DNA of 64,000 nucleotides from Allofournierella massiliensis (GCF_004345265.1 NZ_SLUM01000001.1:62001-126000); one strand, 5' to 3'. Shown: positions 23,099-31,629, counted from the stretch's first letter. Translations and numbers: made by a program. Notes: generated from the letters alone by a model not told the origin.

Positions 23099-24310
23099 AT
23101 GAAATACGATTTCACTTCCATCATGGACCGGCATGGCAAGGACGCTATCGCAGTGGACGGCCTGGGCAGCCGACCGGGCTTTGCTCCCGGTGCACCGAAG
23201 GAAGGCTTCGATGCCATTCCCATGTGGGTGGCGGATATGAACTTCCCCACCGTACCCACCATTCCCGAAGCCATCATCGAGCGCGCCAAGCACCCGGCCT
23301 ATGGCTACTTTGATGCCACCGACGATTATTTCAACGAGATCATCGCCTGGCATGAAAAGCGCAACGGCGTGACCGGCCTGACCCGCGAGTGCATCGGCTA
23401 CGAAAACGGCGTTCTGGGCGGCGTGATCAGCGCGCTGAACGTGGTGTGCTCCAAGGGCGACAAGGTGCTGCTGCAGTCGCCCACCTACATCGGCTTCACC
23501 ATGAGCCTGACCAACAACGGCTACGACATGGTGCTCAGCCCCATGAAGAAGGACGAAAACGGCGTGTGGCGCATGGATTATGAGGACATGGAGGAGAAGC
23601 TCCGCACCCAGAACATTCACGCCACCGTGTTCTGTTCTCCCCACAACCCCTGCGGCCGCGTATGGGAGCGCTGGGAGCTGGAAAAGGCCATGGCCCTGTT
23701 TGAGAAATACGACGTGAAGGTCATCTCTGACGAGATCTGGAGCGACATCATCCTGGCCGGCAACAAGCACATTCCCACCCAGATGGTGAACGAGTGGGCC
23801 CGCCAGAACACCGTTGCGGTGTACGCCCCCAGCAAGACCTTCAATCTGGCCGGTCTGGTGGGCAGCTACCACATCATCTACAACAAGTGGCTGCGGGACC
23901 GTGTGCTGAAGGAATCCAGCCTGCCCCACTACAACGACATGAACGTGCTGAGCATGCACGCCCTGATCGGCGCTTACAAGCCCGAGGGCTACGAGTGGAC
24001 CGACGAGCTGTGCCAGACCCTGACCGGCAACGTGGACTACGCCTGCAACTACATCAGGGAGCACTTCAAGGGCGTGGAGGTCTCCAAGCCGCAGGGCACC
24101 TACATGCTGTTTGTGGACTGCACCCAGTGGTGCGCCGAGCACGGCAAGACCATCGAGGAGCTGGAGCAGGCCTGCTGGGATGTGGGCGTGGCCGTGCAGG
24201 ACGGCAAGATGTTCCACGGCCCCTGCCACCTGCGCATGAACCTGGCGCTTCCCCTGAGCCGGGTGCAGGAGGCCTTCGACCGGCTGGACAAGTACGTGTT
24301 CAACGCCTGA
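23099..24310 (+). CDS. MalY/PatB-type PLP-dependent C-S lyase (aminotransferase fold)
   Basis: A 403-residue fold-type I PLP enzyme. It starts MKYDFTSIMDRHGKDAIAVD and has PMWVADMNFPTVPTI, the N-terminal marker of the MalY/PatB group. Also present are SPTYIGF, SPHNPCGRVW, VISDEIWSDI and APSKTFNLAGL, with the PLP Lys near residue 245, and a late LRMNLALP with the carboxylate-binding Arg. Such enzymes cleave cystathionine or cysteine conjugates to give a thiol, pyruvate and ammonia. The gene follows the APC permease and seems to share its promoter. Confidence 0.92.
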   Translation: MKYDFTSIMDRHGKDAIAVDGLGSRPGFAPGAPKEGFDAIPMWVADMNFPTVPTIPEAIIERAKHPAYGYFDATDDYFNEIIAWHEKRNGVTGLTRECIGYENGVLGGVISALNVVCSKGDKVLLQSPTYIGFTMSLTNNGYDMVLSPMKKDENGVWRMDYEDMEEKLRTQNIHATVFCSPHNPCGRVWERWELEKAMALFEKYDVKVISDEIWSDIILAGNKHIPTQMVNEWARQNTVAVYAPSKTFNLAGLVGSYHIIYNKWLRDRVLKESSLPHYNDMNVLSMHALIGAYKPEGYEWTDELCQTLTGNVDYACNYIREHFKGVEVSKPQGTYMLFVDCTQWCAEHGKTIEELEQACWDVGVAVQDGKMFHGPCHLRMNLALPLSRVQEAFDRLDKYVFNA

Positions 24311-24328
24311 GCAAAAGCGAGGCGACCC

Positions 24329-24827
24329 ATGGCAAAACTGCAGACCGGCGAAAAAATGCCGGATTTTACCTATGACACCCCGTTCGCGGCGGGCGTCGCC
24401 CTCAGCGACACCGCCCGGCGGGTGACCGGCCGTACCGCGCTGGTGTTCCTGCGCTACTACGGCTGCACCCTGTGCCAGTACGACATTCACCGCTATGCGA
24501 AGGAATACGGGCAGATTGCGGCCACCGGCGGTCAGATGCTGGTGGTGCTGCAGTCCGACCCGAAAAAGCTGGCGGGCCAGCTGAAGCCGGGCGATCTGCC
24601 CTTCGACATTGTGTGTGACCCCGAGGCCCGGATGTACCGGCAGCTGGACATCCGGCCCGCGGCCAGTCAGGCCGGGCTGGCGGATGCGGGCACGATGCTG
24701 AAAATCGCCAAAGCAAAGGCCGGCGGTGTTCGTGATGGAGCAGGATCTGACCCTGACCCATGTGCACTACGGCAAGAGCGCGGGCGACGTGCCCGACACA
24801 AAGGCGCTGGCCGCACTGCTGCGGTAA
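24329..24827 (+). pseudogene. Peroxiredoxin-like (AhpC/TSA) gene with internal deletion and frameshift
   Basis: The first 130 residues look like a redoxin: VFLRYYGCTLCQYDIHRY carries the active-site Cys pair, and LVVLQSDPKKLAGQ follows. After MLKIAKAKA the frame becomes nonsense (GGVRDGAGSDPDPC...). The expected last strand and helix (PAVFVMEQDLTLTHVHYGKS and TKALAALLR) continue in the other frame and end at TAA 24827. About 15-20 residues usually found between these parts are also missing, so a small deletion near 24718-24728 fits. It follows the C-S lyase by 18 bp. Confidence 0.75.
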
Positions 24828-24863
24828 GCAAAACGGTAATATTCTCCTATTCTCTTCTCAACA

Positions 24864-24917
24864 ACACAAGGCCCCCGCGGGGCGGCAGTACAGCCGCTGC
24901 CCTGCGGGGGCCTTGTG
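24864..24917. terminator. Bidirectional terminator between the peroxiredoxin remnant and brnQ
   Basis: CACAAGGCCCCCGC and GCGGGGGCCTTGTG flank an inner GGCGGC/GCCGC stem. Confidence 0.7.
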
Positions 24918-24951
24918 CATGCTGGGGAGAAAATGCATAAAGAGGAGAAAA

Positions 24952-26268
24952 TCAGAGTTTGCGGCGGCGGCCCAGACCCAGGCAGCTGGCCAGCGCGCCC
25001 AGAATGCCGCCCAATGCGGCGGGCAGCAGCCAGGAAAGGCCCTCGGCATACAGGGGCAGGCCCGCGAAGAAGGCTGCCACCGGGCCGCCCAGCAGCTTTG
25101 CCTGCACCAGCGCGCAGGGCACGCTTACCAGAATGGTGAAGGCCACCGCCACCGGATAGCACAAAGGTGCCTTGCCGGTGATGCGGTGGGCAAGACCCAG
25201 CGCGATGAGCACGATGGCCACCGGGTAGATGGCGCTCAGGATGGGCACCGAGATGGCCAGAATGGTGTCCAGCCCGGCGATGGAAACAAAGAAGCTGATC
25301 ACCGCGAAGATGACCACCCAGGCCCGGTAGGGGATTTTGGGCCACTGCAGGCTGAAGTATTCGCTGCAGCAGCTGAACAGGCCGATGCAGGTGTTCAGGC
25401 AGGCGATCACGAAGATCAGGCCGAGCAGGGCGGTGCCCGCCGGACCGTACATCCAGCTCATCAGGTTGGTGAGCACGCCCGCGCCGTTGGAATAGTTCTC
25501 AAAGCTGCCGCCGCTCACCGCGCCGATGTGGGCCAGCGCCGAATACACCACCAGCAACACCGCGCCGGCGATCCACCCCGCCCGGATGGTATACCGCACC
25601 ACGGATTTTTCGTCGGTGACGCCCCGGTTCTGGATGTTCAGGGCGATGATGATGCCGAAGTTCAAAGCGGCGATGGTGTCCATGGTCTGGTAGCCGTCCA
25701 CAAAGCCCTGGGCCACCACGTTGCCGGTGTAGTTGCCGCCGGGCACACCGTAGCCGCCGGGGGCGTTCACAAAGCAGCCCACCACCATCACGAAGATCAG
25801 CGCCAGCAGGATGGGCCCCAGCGCCTTGCCCAGCCGGTCGGTGAGCTTTTCCGGCTTGAAGGCCACCAGCATGGCCACCGCGAAGAATACGAAGGAATAA
25901 AGGCACAGCACCCAGAGGGGAGCGTTTGGCCAGAAGGGCGAAACCGCCATCTCGAAGGAGGTGCTGGCGGTGCGGGGGATGGCAAGCCCCGGCCCGATGG
26001 ACACATAGATCAGCAGAGTGAACAGCCAGGCAAACTTTTTGCCCACCCGGCCTGCCAGCACCGGCAGCCCGCCGGACTGGGCCACCGCAACCACACCCAG
26101 AACGGGCAGGCCGATGGCGCTGATGGCAAAGCCCACCATGGCCGGCCAGGTGTCGGTGCCCGCCTGCGCGCCCAGAAAGGGCGGGAAGATCAGGTTGCCG
26201 GCGCCGAAAAACATGGAAAACAGGGTCAGGCCCACAAAGAAGCTGTCCCGTTTGGATAAGTGCTGCAT
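24952..26268 (-). CDS. brnQ: Branched-chain amino-acid cation symporter BrnQ
   Basis: A 438-residue transporter of the LIVCS family with twelve membrane helices, importing leucine, isoleucine or valine with sodium or protons. The N-terminus KRDSFFVGLTLFSMFFGAGN then LIFPPFLGAQAGTDTWPAMVG is diagnostic. GPGLAIPRTASTSFEMAV near residue 93 and a LNFGIIIALNIQNRGV stretch near 200 also match. Start at 26268 is preceded by GGAGGGAG. It has its own promoter and the shared terminator at 24864-24917, so it is a single-gene unit. Confidence 0.95.
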   Translation of the reverse strand: MQHLSKRDSFFVGLTLFSMFFGAGNLIFPPFLGAQAGTDTWPAMVGFAISAIGLPVLGVVAVAQSGGLPVLAGRVGKKFAWLFTLLIYVSIGPGLAIPRTASTSFEMAVSPFWPNAPLWVLCLYSFVFFAVAMLVAFKPEKLTDRLGKALGPILLALIFVMVVGCFVNAPGGYGVPGGNYTGNVVAQGFVDGYQTMDTIAALNFGIIIALNIQNRGVTDEKSVVRYTIRAGWIAGAVLLVVYSALAHIGAVSGGSFENYSNGAGVLTNLMSWMYGPAGTALLGLIFVIACLNTCIGLFSCCSEYFSLQWPKIPYRAWVVIFAVISFFVSIAGLDTILAISVPILSAIYPVAIVLIALGLAHRITGKAPLCYPVAVAFTILVSVPCALVQAKLLGGPVAAFFAGLPLYAEGLSWLLPAALGGILGALASCLGLGRRRKL

Positions 26269-26326
26269 GCTGCTCCCTCCTTATGGTCAGATCAAAAAAT
26301 CGCTGTTTCAAAAAGTAAGTTGTTCC

Positions 26327-26355
26327 AGTGTAGCACAAAAGAAAACACTTGTCTA
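26327..26355 (-). promoter_or_regulatory. Promoter of brnQ
   Basis: On the minus strand TAGACA, a 17-bp spacer and TACACT (with an upstream TG), about 60 bp from the start codon. Confidence 0.6.
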
Positions 26356-26537
26356 CGCGAAAGCTGCAAAAAAGGCCCGCGTTGCCGGGGGAAAACAGCC
26401 GGATGCGGGCGCGTTTTGCCAAAAAAATAAGATTGAACCCAACATATCAAAGAAAAACCTACCCTGTCAATAGGCAAATTGGCCGAAAAACAGGCAAAAA
26501 CTTTGGCAGGAAAAAGGGTGGAGCTGGAGCTGTTGAA

Positions 26538-26566
26538 TTGACGGGGAAAGGACGGCGGCATACAAT
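26538..26566 (+). promoter_or_regulatory. Promoter of the 46-residue gene
   Basis: TTGACG, a 17-bp spacer and TACAAT, 41 bp before the ATG at 26608. Confidence 0.7.
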
Positions 26567-26607
26567 AAAAGCAAACGACATCACAAGGCAAAGGGGATAG
26601 AGTGACG

Positions 26608-26748
26608 ATGGAACAGGAGCGTTTTGAAAGCCGGGAAAGACTGCTGAAGCAGCTTTTGGCGGCAGAGGAAGAGCGGGCCATGGGCCGGATGGGCTGCACC
26701 CTGGAGGAGATGGAACGTTTTCTGGATGAGATTCTGGATCAGGCATAA
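26608..26748 (+). CDS. Small acidic helical protein of unknown function
   Basis: A 46-residue frame: MEQERFESRERLLKQLLAAE, EERAMGRMGC, then TLEEMERFLDEILDQA. A good promoter is upstream and AAAGGGG lies 11 bases before the ATG; GTG at 26602 is an alternative start. The second half (charged helix, Gly, then TLEE..ERFLDEIL) resembles the C-terminal part of small RelB/Phd-like antitoxins or their solitary relatives in Clostridia, but it lacks the DNA-binding part. It lies 40 bp upstream of the type III toxin-antitoxin promoter. Confidence 0.55.
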   Translation: MEQERFESRERLLKQLLAAEEERAMGRMGCTLEEMERFLDEILDQA

Positions 26749-26787
26749 CAGCGACGGACAAAGACAGGAAATGGCAGAAAGAATTGC

Positions 26788-26816
26788 TTGCGGTTTTTTG
26801 GTATATGCTATATAAT
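26788..26816 (+). promoter_or_regulatory. Promoter of the type III toxin-antitoxin locus
   Basis: TTGCGG, a 17-bp spacer and TATAAT; transcription would begin near 26823, shortly before the antitoxin repeats. Confidence 0.75.
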
Positions 26817-26860
26817 AAAGATGGAGGAAGGGCGTTGCCCTCTTCCCTTCGCTGGAAGAT

Positions 26861-26964
26861 GACGAGTGACGGTTCTGACTCGTCGGTAAAATAAAATTGA
26901 CCGGGTGAAGAAGATGTGTGACGGTTCTGACACATCGGTAAAATAAAATTGACCGAGCGAAGAA
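26861..26964 (+). ncRNA. Type III antitoxin RNA: two 52-nt tandem repeats (CptI-like)
   Basis: Repeat 1 is 26861-26912 and repeat 2 is 26913-26964, aligned with no gaps. Each begins with a 7-bp stem around the same loop GACGGTTCTG: GACGAGT/ACTCGTC in repeat 1 and GATGTGT/ACACATC in repeat 2. Both stem differences are compensated on the opposite arm. Each ends with a second short stem CGGT/ACCG around AAAATAAAATTG, then a GAAGAA linker. A promoter lies upstream and a terminator separates the repeats from the toxin gene. This is the layout of type III systems, in which the toxin cuts the precursor into single repeat units that bind and block it. About two repeats of 45-50 nt is the CptIN pattern. 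Confidence 0.85.
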
Positions 26965-26968
26965 TTTC

Positions 26969-27007
26969 AAAATCAGGGCTGGCTTTTTAAGTCAGCCCTG
27001 ATTTTTT
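26969..27007 (+). terminator. Terminator between antitoxin RNA and toxin gene
   Basis: AAATCAGGGCTG pairs with CAGCCCTGATTT, followed by a T-run, 12 bases before the toxin start. It is expected to let only a minority of transcripts reach the toxin. Confidence 0.9.
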
Positions 27008-27018
27008 GAGGAGACATT

Positions 27019-27495
27019 ATGGAGTATCTGGAATCGCTTTATTTGCTGTCGCAGGATTTTATGCAGGATTATCCTGCTTCCGTTTACCCGGAGCTGATGC
27101 ACAAGCAGGGAAGGCCGTATTCCTGCCTGCTGATTGAGACCCATGAAGGGTATTTTATCTGTGTACCGTTCCGCTCCTCCATCGGGCATAAAAATGCGTT
27201 TCTGTTCACCGGAACGGCCCGGTCAAAGGCATTCCGGTCCGGGCTGGACTATTCCAAAATCGTGATCGTGAAGGAATCCAGATATCTGGATAGCAATCGG
27301 CCTGCAGTTGTGGATCAGGATGAATACAACGAGATGCGTGCGAATCTGCCCAAGATTGTGGAGCAGGTGAACCGTTATGTATGTACATATATGAATCATG
27401 TTACGGGCAAAAAAACTCTGCACCAGCGGGAATACACCCGAAAATATGGATTTTCTACGCTGCCCTATTTTCATGATATACTGGGAATTCCGTAA
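27019..27495 (+). CDS. Type III toxin, CptN/TenpN/ToxN-like endoribonuclease
   Basis: A 158-residue protein with GAGGAG seven bases before its ATG. Features typical of the ToxN superfamily are YSCLLIETHEGYFICVPFRS (early beta strands), the SIGHKNAFLF turn, GLDYSKIVIVKESRYL, and DQDEYNEMRANLPKIVEQVNRYV, a helix near the C-terminus. These endoribonucleases cleave mRNAs and their own antitoxin RNA precursor. The upstream repeats and terminator confirm the class; two long repeats and clostridial origin favour the CptIN family. No frameshift or stop breaks it. Type III systems act in plasmid maintenance and phage abortive infection; the role here is inferred. Confidence 0.85.
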   Translation: MEYLESLYLLSQDFMQDYPASVYPELMHKQGRPYSCLLIETHEGYFICVPFRSSIGHKNAFLFTGTARSKAFRSGLDYSKIVIVKESRYLDSNRPAVVDQDEYNEMRANLPKIVEQVNRYVCTYMNHVTGKKTLHQREYTRKYGFSTLPYFHDILGIP

Positions 27496-27501
27496 TCCTT
27501 C

Positions 27502-27560
27502 GGGCAACACCGCATGATTCCGGGTGGTGGAGCGCACCGGAAAAATCTTTGTGATAGAAA
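27502..27560. repeat. Dispersed palindromic repeat, half copy after the toxin gene
   Basis: GGGCAACACCGCATGATTCC and then GGTGGTGGAGCGCACCGG and AAAAATCTTTGTGATAG match the left half of the 2152-2248 copy; the right half is absent. Confidence 0.6.
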
Positions 27561-27563
27561 GCT

Positions 27564-27607
27564 GAAAAAGCCAAGCCCCCGGCCTGCCTTGTGCAGGGCC
27601 GGGGGCT
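27564..27607. terminator. Bidirectional terminator between toxin and lipoprotein genes
   Basis: AGCCCCCGGCC and GGCCGGGGGCT arms; T-rich sequence follows on both strands. Confidence 0.75.
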
Positions 27608-27624
27608 GTTTTGCTGTCGGGCGG

Positions 27625-28719
27625 TCAGATGCGCCGGGCGCTTTGCAGATATGTGCGGCTCACCGGGCCGGTGGTGTCCGGCACAAGGCCGAAGGTGTAT
27701 TCCATGGCGACGGTTCCGCTTTCCAGCGGCAGGGTCAGGGTGGCGGTGACCAGGTCGCCGGTGCGCTCATACACAATGGCGTCCGGGTTCGCGTCCAGCG
27801 CGGCGCGGATGGCTTCCCCGTCCGGGTTTTGGGCGGGGAACACCTCCTCCGGACCCTGCAGGGCCACCGGCATGCAGGGTCCGCCGCCCCGCCAGTCGCT
27901 GGCCCAGGAGGCGTTTTCCTCAGCGAAATCCGCCTGAAAGATGATGCCGGAGGGCGTGTCGGTGCGACCCTCGTCGGTCAGGCCGAACCAGCTCTCGGAC
28001 CGGGCGTACAGATACCAGGCGCACTCGGCGGCGCTCAGCTCCTTTAAGGGGTCGTCAAGATCCCGGAAGATGCCGGCAAGGGCCAGCGCCCGTGTCTGGT
28101 TTTGCAGCATGAGCCACTGCTGCATGGTCAGCTCCAGCTCCTGCTGCATGGGGTCGGTGCCGGGGGTGGGCGGCTCGCCGCCCATATAATAGCTCCAGCC
28201 GTCCGCGATGGTCCAGCCGGTCTCCTCCTTCAGGGCAAGATACACACGGTTTGCCACCCCGTCGGAGTACTGGGGAGCGCAGAGAATGGCCTCGGGGGTG
28301 TATTCGGTGCTGGTGCGCACCATCAGCAGGCAGCCGCCCGGGTCAGCGATGCAGCCCAGGCAGCTTCTGCCGTCCAGCCAGGGGGTGTTGTCGGTCAGCG
28401 GAATCTGGAGGCTCGCCCACTCCTCCGGCGGAATCACCCGCACGCTGTCCAGCCGGGCGGTCAGGTACCGGCCCGGCCGGTCCCAGTCGGCACGGAACCG
28501 GGTCTCCAGCACATCGGTGATGGCGGCCAGGTCCTCCCCGGTGGGCTGGATGGGCTCGGGCAGCGGGTCCGGCAGCGTGACGGTGAGGGCGCTTTCGGCG
28601 GCAGAGCTGGCCGGAGTCCGGGAAGACGCGGGCGCGGCGGGGGCACAGCCGGTGAAAAGGGGGAACAGCAGCCCGGCACAAAGGGCCAGAGCGGCAGGGC
28701 GGAAGGCGCTGCGGGTCAT
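27625..28719 (-). CDS. Lipoprotein of unknown function, paralogue 1
   Basis: A 364-residue predicted lipoprotein starting at 28719 after AAAAGGAGG. The signal peptide RPAALALCAGLLFPLFTGC ends in a lipobox Cys, followed by an Ala/Ser/Pro-rich linker. The mature part has conserved blocks shared with the next gene: YLTARLDSVRVIPPEEW, CIADPGGCLLM, GWTIADGWSYYMGG, LARSESWFGL-like LYARSESWFGL, and a C-terminal TATLTLPLESGTVAMEYTFG then LVPDTTGPVSRTYLQSARRI. Two or more cysteines near residue 130 (SCLGCIADPGGC) could pair. No known domain is recognised. Anchored outside the membrane. Confidence 0.75.
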   Translation of the reverse strand: MTRSAFRPAALALCAGLLFPLFTGCAPAAPASSRTPASSAAESALTVTLPDPLPEPIQPTGEDLAAITDVLETRFRADWDRPGRYLTARLDSVRVIPPEEWASLQIPLTDNTPWLDGRSCLGCIADPGGCLLMVRTSTEYTPEAILCAPQYSDGVANRVYLALKEETGWTIADGWSYYMGGEPPTPGTDPMQQELELTMQQWLMLQNQTRALALAGIFRDLDDPLKELSAAECAWYLYARSESWFGLTDEGRTDTPSGIIFQADFAEENASWASDWRGGGPCMPVALQGPEEVFPAQNPDGEAIRAALDANPDAIVYERTGDLVTATLTLPLESGTVAMEYTFGLVPDTTGPVSRTYLQSARRI

Positions 28720-28797
28720 GGAAACTCCCTCCTTTTGGGGAATCATGCAGACGGTTCGGCTTGCCGGAGCAACACGCGGCGGGCTTGCGGGAACAAC

Positions 28798-29874
28798 TTA
28801 CGCCCGGCGGGCGCTTTGCAGCCAGGTGCGGCTGAAGGGGGCGGGGTCGTCCGGCACAAGGCCGAAGGTGTATTCCATGGTGACGGTTCCGCTTTCCAGC
28901 GGCAGGGTCAGGGTGGCGGTGACCACGTCGCCGGTGCGGGAATAGGCAATGGCATCCGGATTCGCCGCCAGCAGCGCGTTGATCTCCTCACAGGCCGCAC
29001 AGGGGGCGGGCAGCGGCTCCTCTGTGTTTTCCAGTGCGGCGGGCAGCGGGTCTTCGCCGCTGATCCGGTCGGTGAAGTCCGCCCGGAAAATGGTGCCTGC
29101 GGGGGCTTCGGTGGAGCCGTCCTCCGCCAGGCCGAACCAGCTCTCGGATCGGGCATACAGGTAATTGGCCCATTCCTCGGCGGTCAGTTCGGTTAAGGGA
29201 TCGTCAAGATCCCGGAAGATGCCGGAAAGGGCCAGCGCCCGGGTTTGATGCTGCAGCATCACCCACTGGTTCCGGGTCAGGCCCAGCTCCTCCTGGGCCG
29301 GGTCGGGGCTGGGCTCGGGGGGCTCGCTGCCCTGATAATAGCGCCAATCGTCTGCGATGGTCCAGCCCTCTTCACTGTTCACCGCCAGATACACATGGGT
29401 CATCACTCCGTCGGAATACTGGGGCCCGGCGATGATGGTCTCCGGGGCGTATTCGGTGGTGGTCTGGGCCATCAGCAGGCAGCCGCCCGGGTCGGCAATG
29501 CAGTCCATCCAGCTTTTGCCCTCCAGCTGGGTGTTGCCGCTGGTGAGGGGCAGCTGCAGATCCTCCCATTCCTTTGGCGGAATCACCCGCACGCTGTCCA
29601 GCCGGGCGGAGAGATAGTAGCCCGGCCGCTCCCAGTCGCCCCGGAACTGCTCCTCGATGGCGTCGGTCAGGGCGGCCAGCTCCTCCTCGGTGGGCTGCAG
29701 GGGCTCCGGCAGCGGATCCGGCAGGGGGATGGTGGTGGGCGCGGGCGCATCGCTTTCGGCGGCAGCAGAGCTGGCCGGGGCCGACGGAGCCGGGGGCGCG
29801 GCGGGGGTGCAGCCGGTGAAAAGCAGCCCGGCGCAGAGCGCCAGCGCGGCAAAACGGAACAAGCTGCGGGTCAT
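28798..29874 (-). CDS. Lipoprotein of unknown function, paralogue 2
   Basis: A 358-residue lipoprotein, upstream tandem copy of the preceding one. Start at 29874 has AGGAGGG. The signal peptide is FAALALCAGLLFTGC with the lipobox Cys. It shares YLSARLDSVRVIPPKEW, CIADPGGCLLM, GWTIADDWRYYQGS, LYARSESWFGLAEDG and a near-identical C-terminal strand pair. It differs in a Cys-containing PAPCAACEEINALL segment near residue 285. The pair appears to come from a local duplication followed by divergence and is probably cotranscribed (78 bp apart). Confidence 0.75.
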   Translation of the reverse strand: MTRSLFRFAALALCAGLLFTGCTPAAPPAPSAPASSAAAESDAPAPTTIPLPDPLPEPLQPTEEELAALTDAIEEQFRGDWERPGYYLSARLDSVRVIPPKEWEDLQLPLTSGNTQLEGKSWMDCIADPGGCLLMAQTTTEYAPETIIAGPQYSDGVMTHVYLAVNSEEGWTIADDWRYYQGSEPPEPSPDPAQEELGLTRNQWVMLQHQTRALALSGIFRDLDDPLTELTAEEWANYLYARSESWFGLAEDGSTEAPAGTIFRADFTDRISGEDPLPAALENTEEPLPAPCAACEEINALLAANPDAIAYSRTGDVVTATLTLPLESGTVTMEYTFGLVPDDPAPFSRTWLQSARRA

Positions 29875-30030
29875 ACGGATTCCCTCCTTTGTGTGGAGAA
29901 TGGAAAAGAATTTTAAAAAATATTCCTGTTACCCTGAAAACGAACCGAAGGCCCCGCTCATTGCACAAACGGGGCAAAACCCGGGCCGGGGAGAAGGAGA
30001 AAAATGCCTGCGTTTTTTGTGCAGAACAGA

Positions 30031-30068
30031 AAACCCGCCCATTCGGAAGTATCCGAGGGGGCGGGCTT
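30031..30068 (-). terminator. Terminator of the prolyl-tRNA synthetase gene
   Basis: Stem GCCCGCCC/GGGCGGGT on the minus strand followed by TTTTC. Confidence 0.7.
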
Positions 30069-30102
30069 GTTGTTGCAGAATATGGGCTGCGAAGGGTGCG
30101 GC

Positions 30103-31542
30103 TTAGTAAGCCTTGCCCCAGTAGACCATCAGGTTGGCGGGCTTGCCGCAGCAGGGGCAAACGTCGCTGATGTGCTCCTGCTCGAAGGGCATGCAGCGGC
30201 TGGACAGGCCAACCTCTTCCTTCATCTTCTCCTCGCAGGCCAGATCGCCGCACCACATGGTCTTGATGTAGCCGTTGTTCTTCTCGGCCAGCTCCTTGAC
30301 CTCGTCCATGGTGGTGGCGCTCCAGGTGCGGTTCTCGCGGTTTTCCAGAGCACGGTTGTAGATGTTCCGAGCCAGCTCATTCAGCAGGCGGGGGATCTCG
30401 GTCTCCAGATCGTCCAGGCTCACGAAGTACTTCTCGCGGGTATCGCGGCGCACCAGCACGCACTGGTTCTTCTCGATGTCCTTGGGGCCGATCTCCAGGC
30501 GCAGGGGCACGCCTTTCATCTCCCACTGGCTGAACTTCCAGCCGGGGGAGTTATCGCTGTTGTCCAGCTTGACGCGGGCAAACCTGGAAACGCGGGCAGC
30601 CAGCTCCTCGGCCTTCTCGGTCACGCCGGGCTTGTGGGCGGCAACGGGCACGATGACCACCTGGAAGGGGGCGATGGCGGGAGGCAGGATCAGGCCCTCG
30701 TCGTCGCCGTGGGTCATGATGATGGCGCCGATCAGGCGGGTGGACACGCCCCAGCTGGTCTGGTGGGGGTACTGCAGGGTGTTGTCGCGGCCGGTGAACT
30801 GCACGTTGAAGGCGCGGGAGAAGCCGTCGCCAAAGTAGTGGCTGGTGCCGCTCTGCAGGGCCTTGCCGTCGTGCATCATGGCCTCGATGGTATAGGTGGC
30901 TTCCGCACCGGCAAACTTTTCCTTATCGGTCTTTTTGCCCTTCACCACGGGGATCATCAGGTAGTTCTCGCAGAAGTCGGCGTAGGTGTTCAGCTGCTGC
31001 TCGGTCTCCTGCCTGGCCTCCTCGGCGGTCTCGTGGATGGTGTGGCCCTCCTGCCACCAGAACTCGCGGCTGCGCAGGAAGGGACGGGTGGTCTTTTCCC
31101 AGCGCACCACGCTGCACCACTGGTTATACTTCATGGGCAGATCACGCCAGGAATGCAGCACATGGGCGAAGTGGTCGCAGAACAGAGTCTCGCTGGTGGG
31201 GCGCACGCACATGCGCTCTTCCAGCTTCTCGGCGCCGCCGTAGGTGACCCAGGCCACCTCGGGGGCAAAGCCCTCCACGTGATCCTTTTCCTTCTGCAGA
31301 AGGCTTTCGGGGATGAAGATGGGCATGGCCACGTTCTCGTGACCGGTGGCCTTGAACATGCCGTCCAGAATGTGGGTGATGTTCTCCCAGATGGCGTAGC
31401 CGTAGGGGCGCAGGATCATGCAGCCCTTCACGGTGGAGTAGTCCACCAGCTCGGCCTTCAGGCATACGTCGGTGTACCACTGGGTAAAGTCCTCGTTGAT
31501 GGGGGTAATGGCCTCCACCAGTTTCTTCTTCTGCTCGCTCAT
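30103..31542 (-). CDS. proS: Prolyl-tRNA synthetase (archaeal/eukaryal-type)
   Basis: A 479-residue class II synthetase that charges tRNA-Pro. Motif 2 is [18 protein letters not shown] and motif 3 is [28 protein letters not shown] near 112 is the usual ProRS stretch. There is no bacterial-type editing insertion between motifs 2 and 3. The C-terminal extension has [13 protein letters not shown] and later [18 protein letters not shown], a zinc-binding-like domain ending in Tyr. This is the shorter group found in archaea, eukaryotes and many Firmicutes. Start at 31542 after AAGGAAGG. A terminator separates it from the acyl carrier protein gene upstream. Confidence 0.96.
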   Translation of the reverse strand: MSEQKKKLVEAITPINEDFTQWYTDVCLKAELVDYSTVKGCMILRPYGYAIWENITHILDGMFKATGHENVAMPIFIPESLLQKEKDHVEGFAPEVAWVTYGGAEKLEERMCVRPTSETLFCDHFAHVLHSWRDLPMKYNQWCSVVRWEKTTRPFLRSREFWWQEGHTIHETAEEARQETEQQLNTYADFCENYLMIPVVKGKKTDKEKFAGAEATYTIEAMMHDGKALQSGTSHYFGDGFSRAFNVQFTGRDNTLQYPHQTSWGVSTRLIGAIIMTHGDDEGLILPPAIAPFQVVIVPVAAHKPGVTEKAEELAARVSRFARVKLDNSDNSPGWKFSQWEMKGVPLRLEIGPKDIEKNQCVLVRRDTREKYFVSLDDLETEIPRLLNELARNIYNRALENRENRTWSATTMDEVKELAEKNNGYIKTMWCGDLACEEKMKEEVGLSSRCMPFEQEHISDVCPCCGKPANLMVYWGKAY

Positions 31543-31584
31543 TTGCTTTTTCCTTCCTTATTCGTCGCCCCGGAGTCCCCGGGC

Positions 31585-31629
31585 AAAAATAAGCCCCCCA
31601 GGCGGGCCGGCCGGCCTGCCGGGGAGGCA
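31585..31629 (-). terminator. Terminator after the acyl carrier protein gene
   Basis: A long GC stem (GCCTCCCCGGCAGGC with its complement) followed by TTATTTTTG on the minus strand. Confidence 0.65.

Noticed and set aside
26861-26964. Short CRISPR-like array
   Set aside because: There are two adjacent units with no unique spacers, the stem changes are compensatory, and a toxin gene follows. The type III antitoxin explanation fits better.
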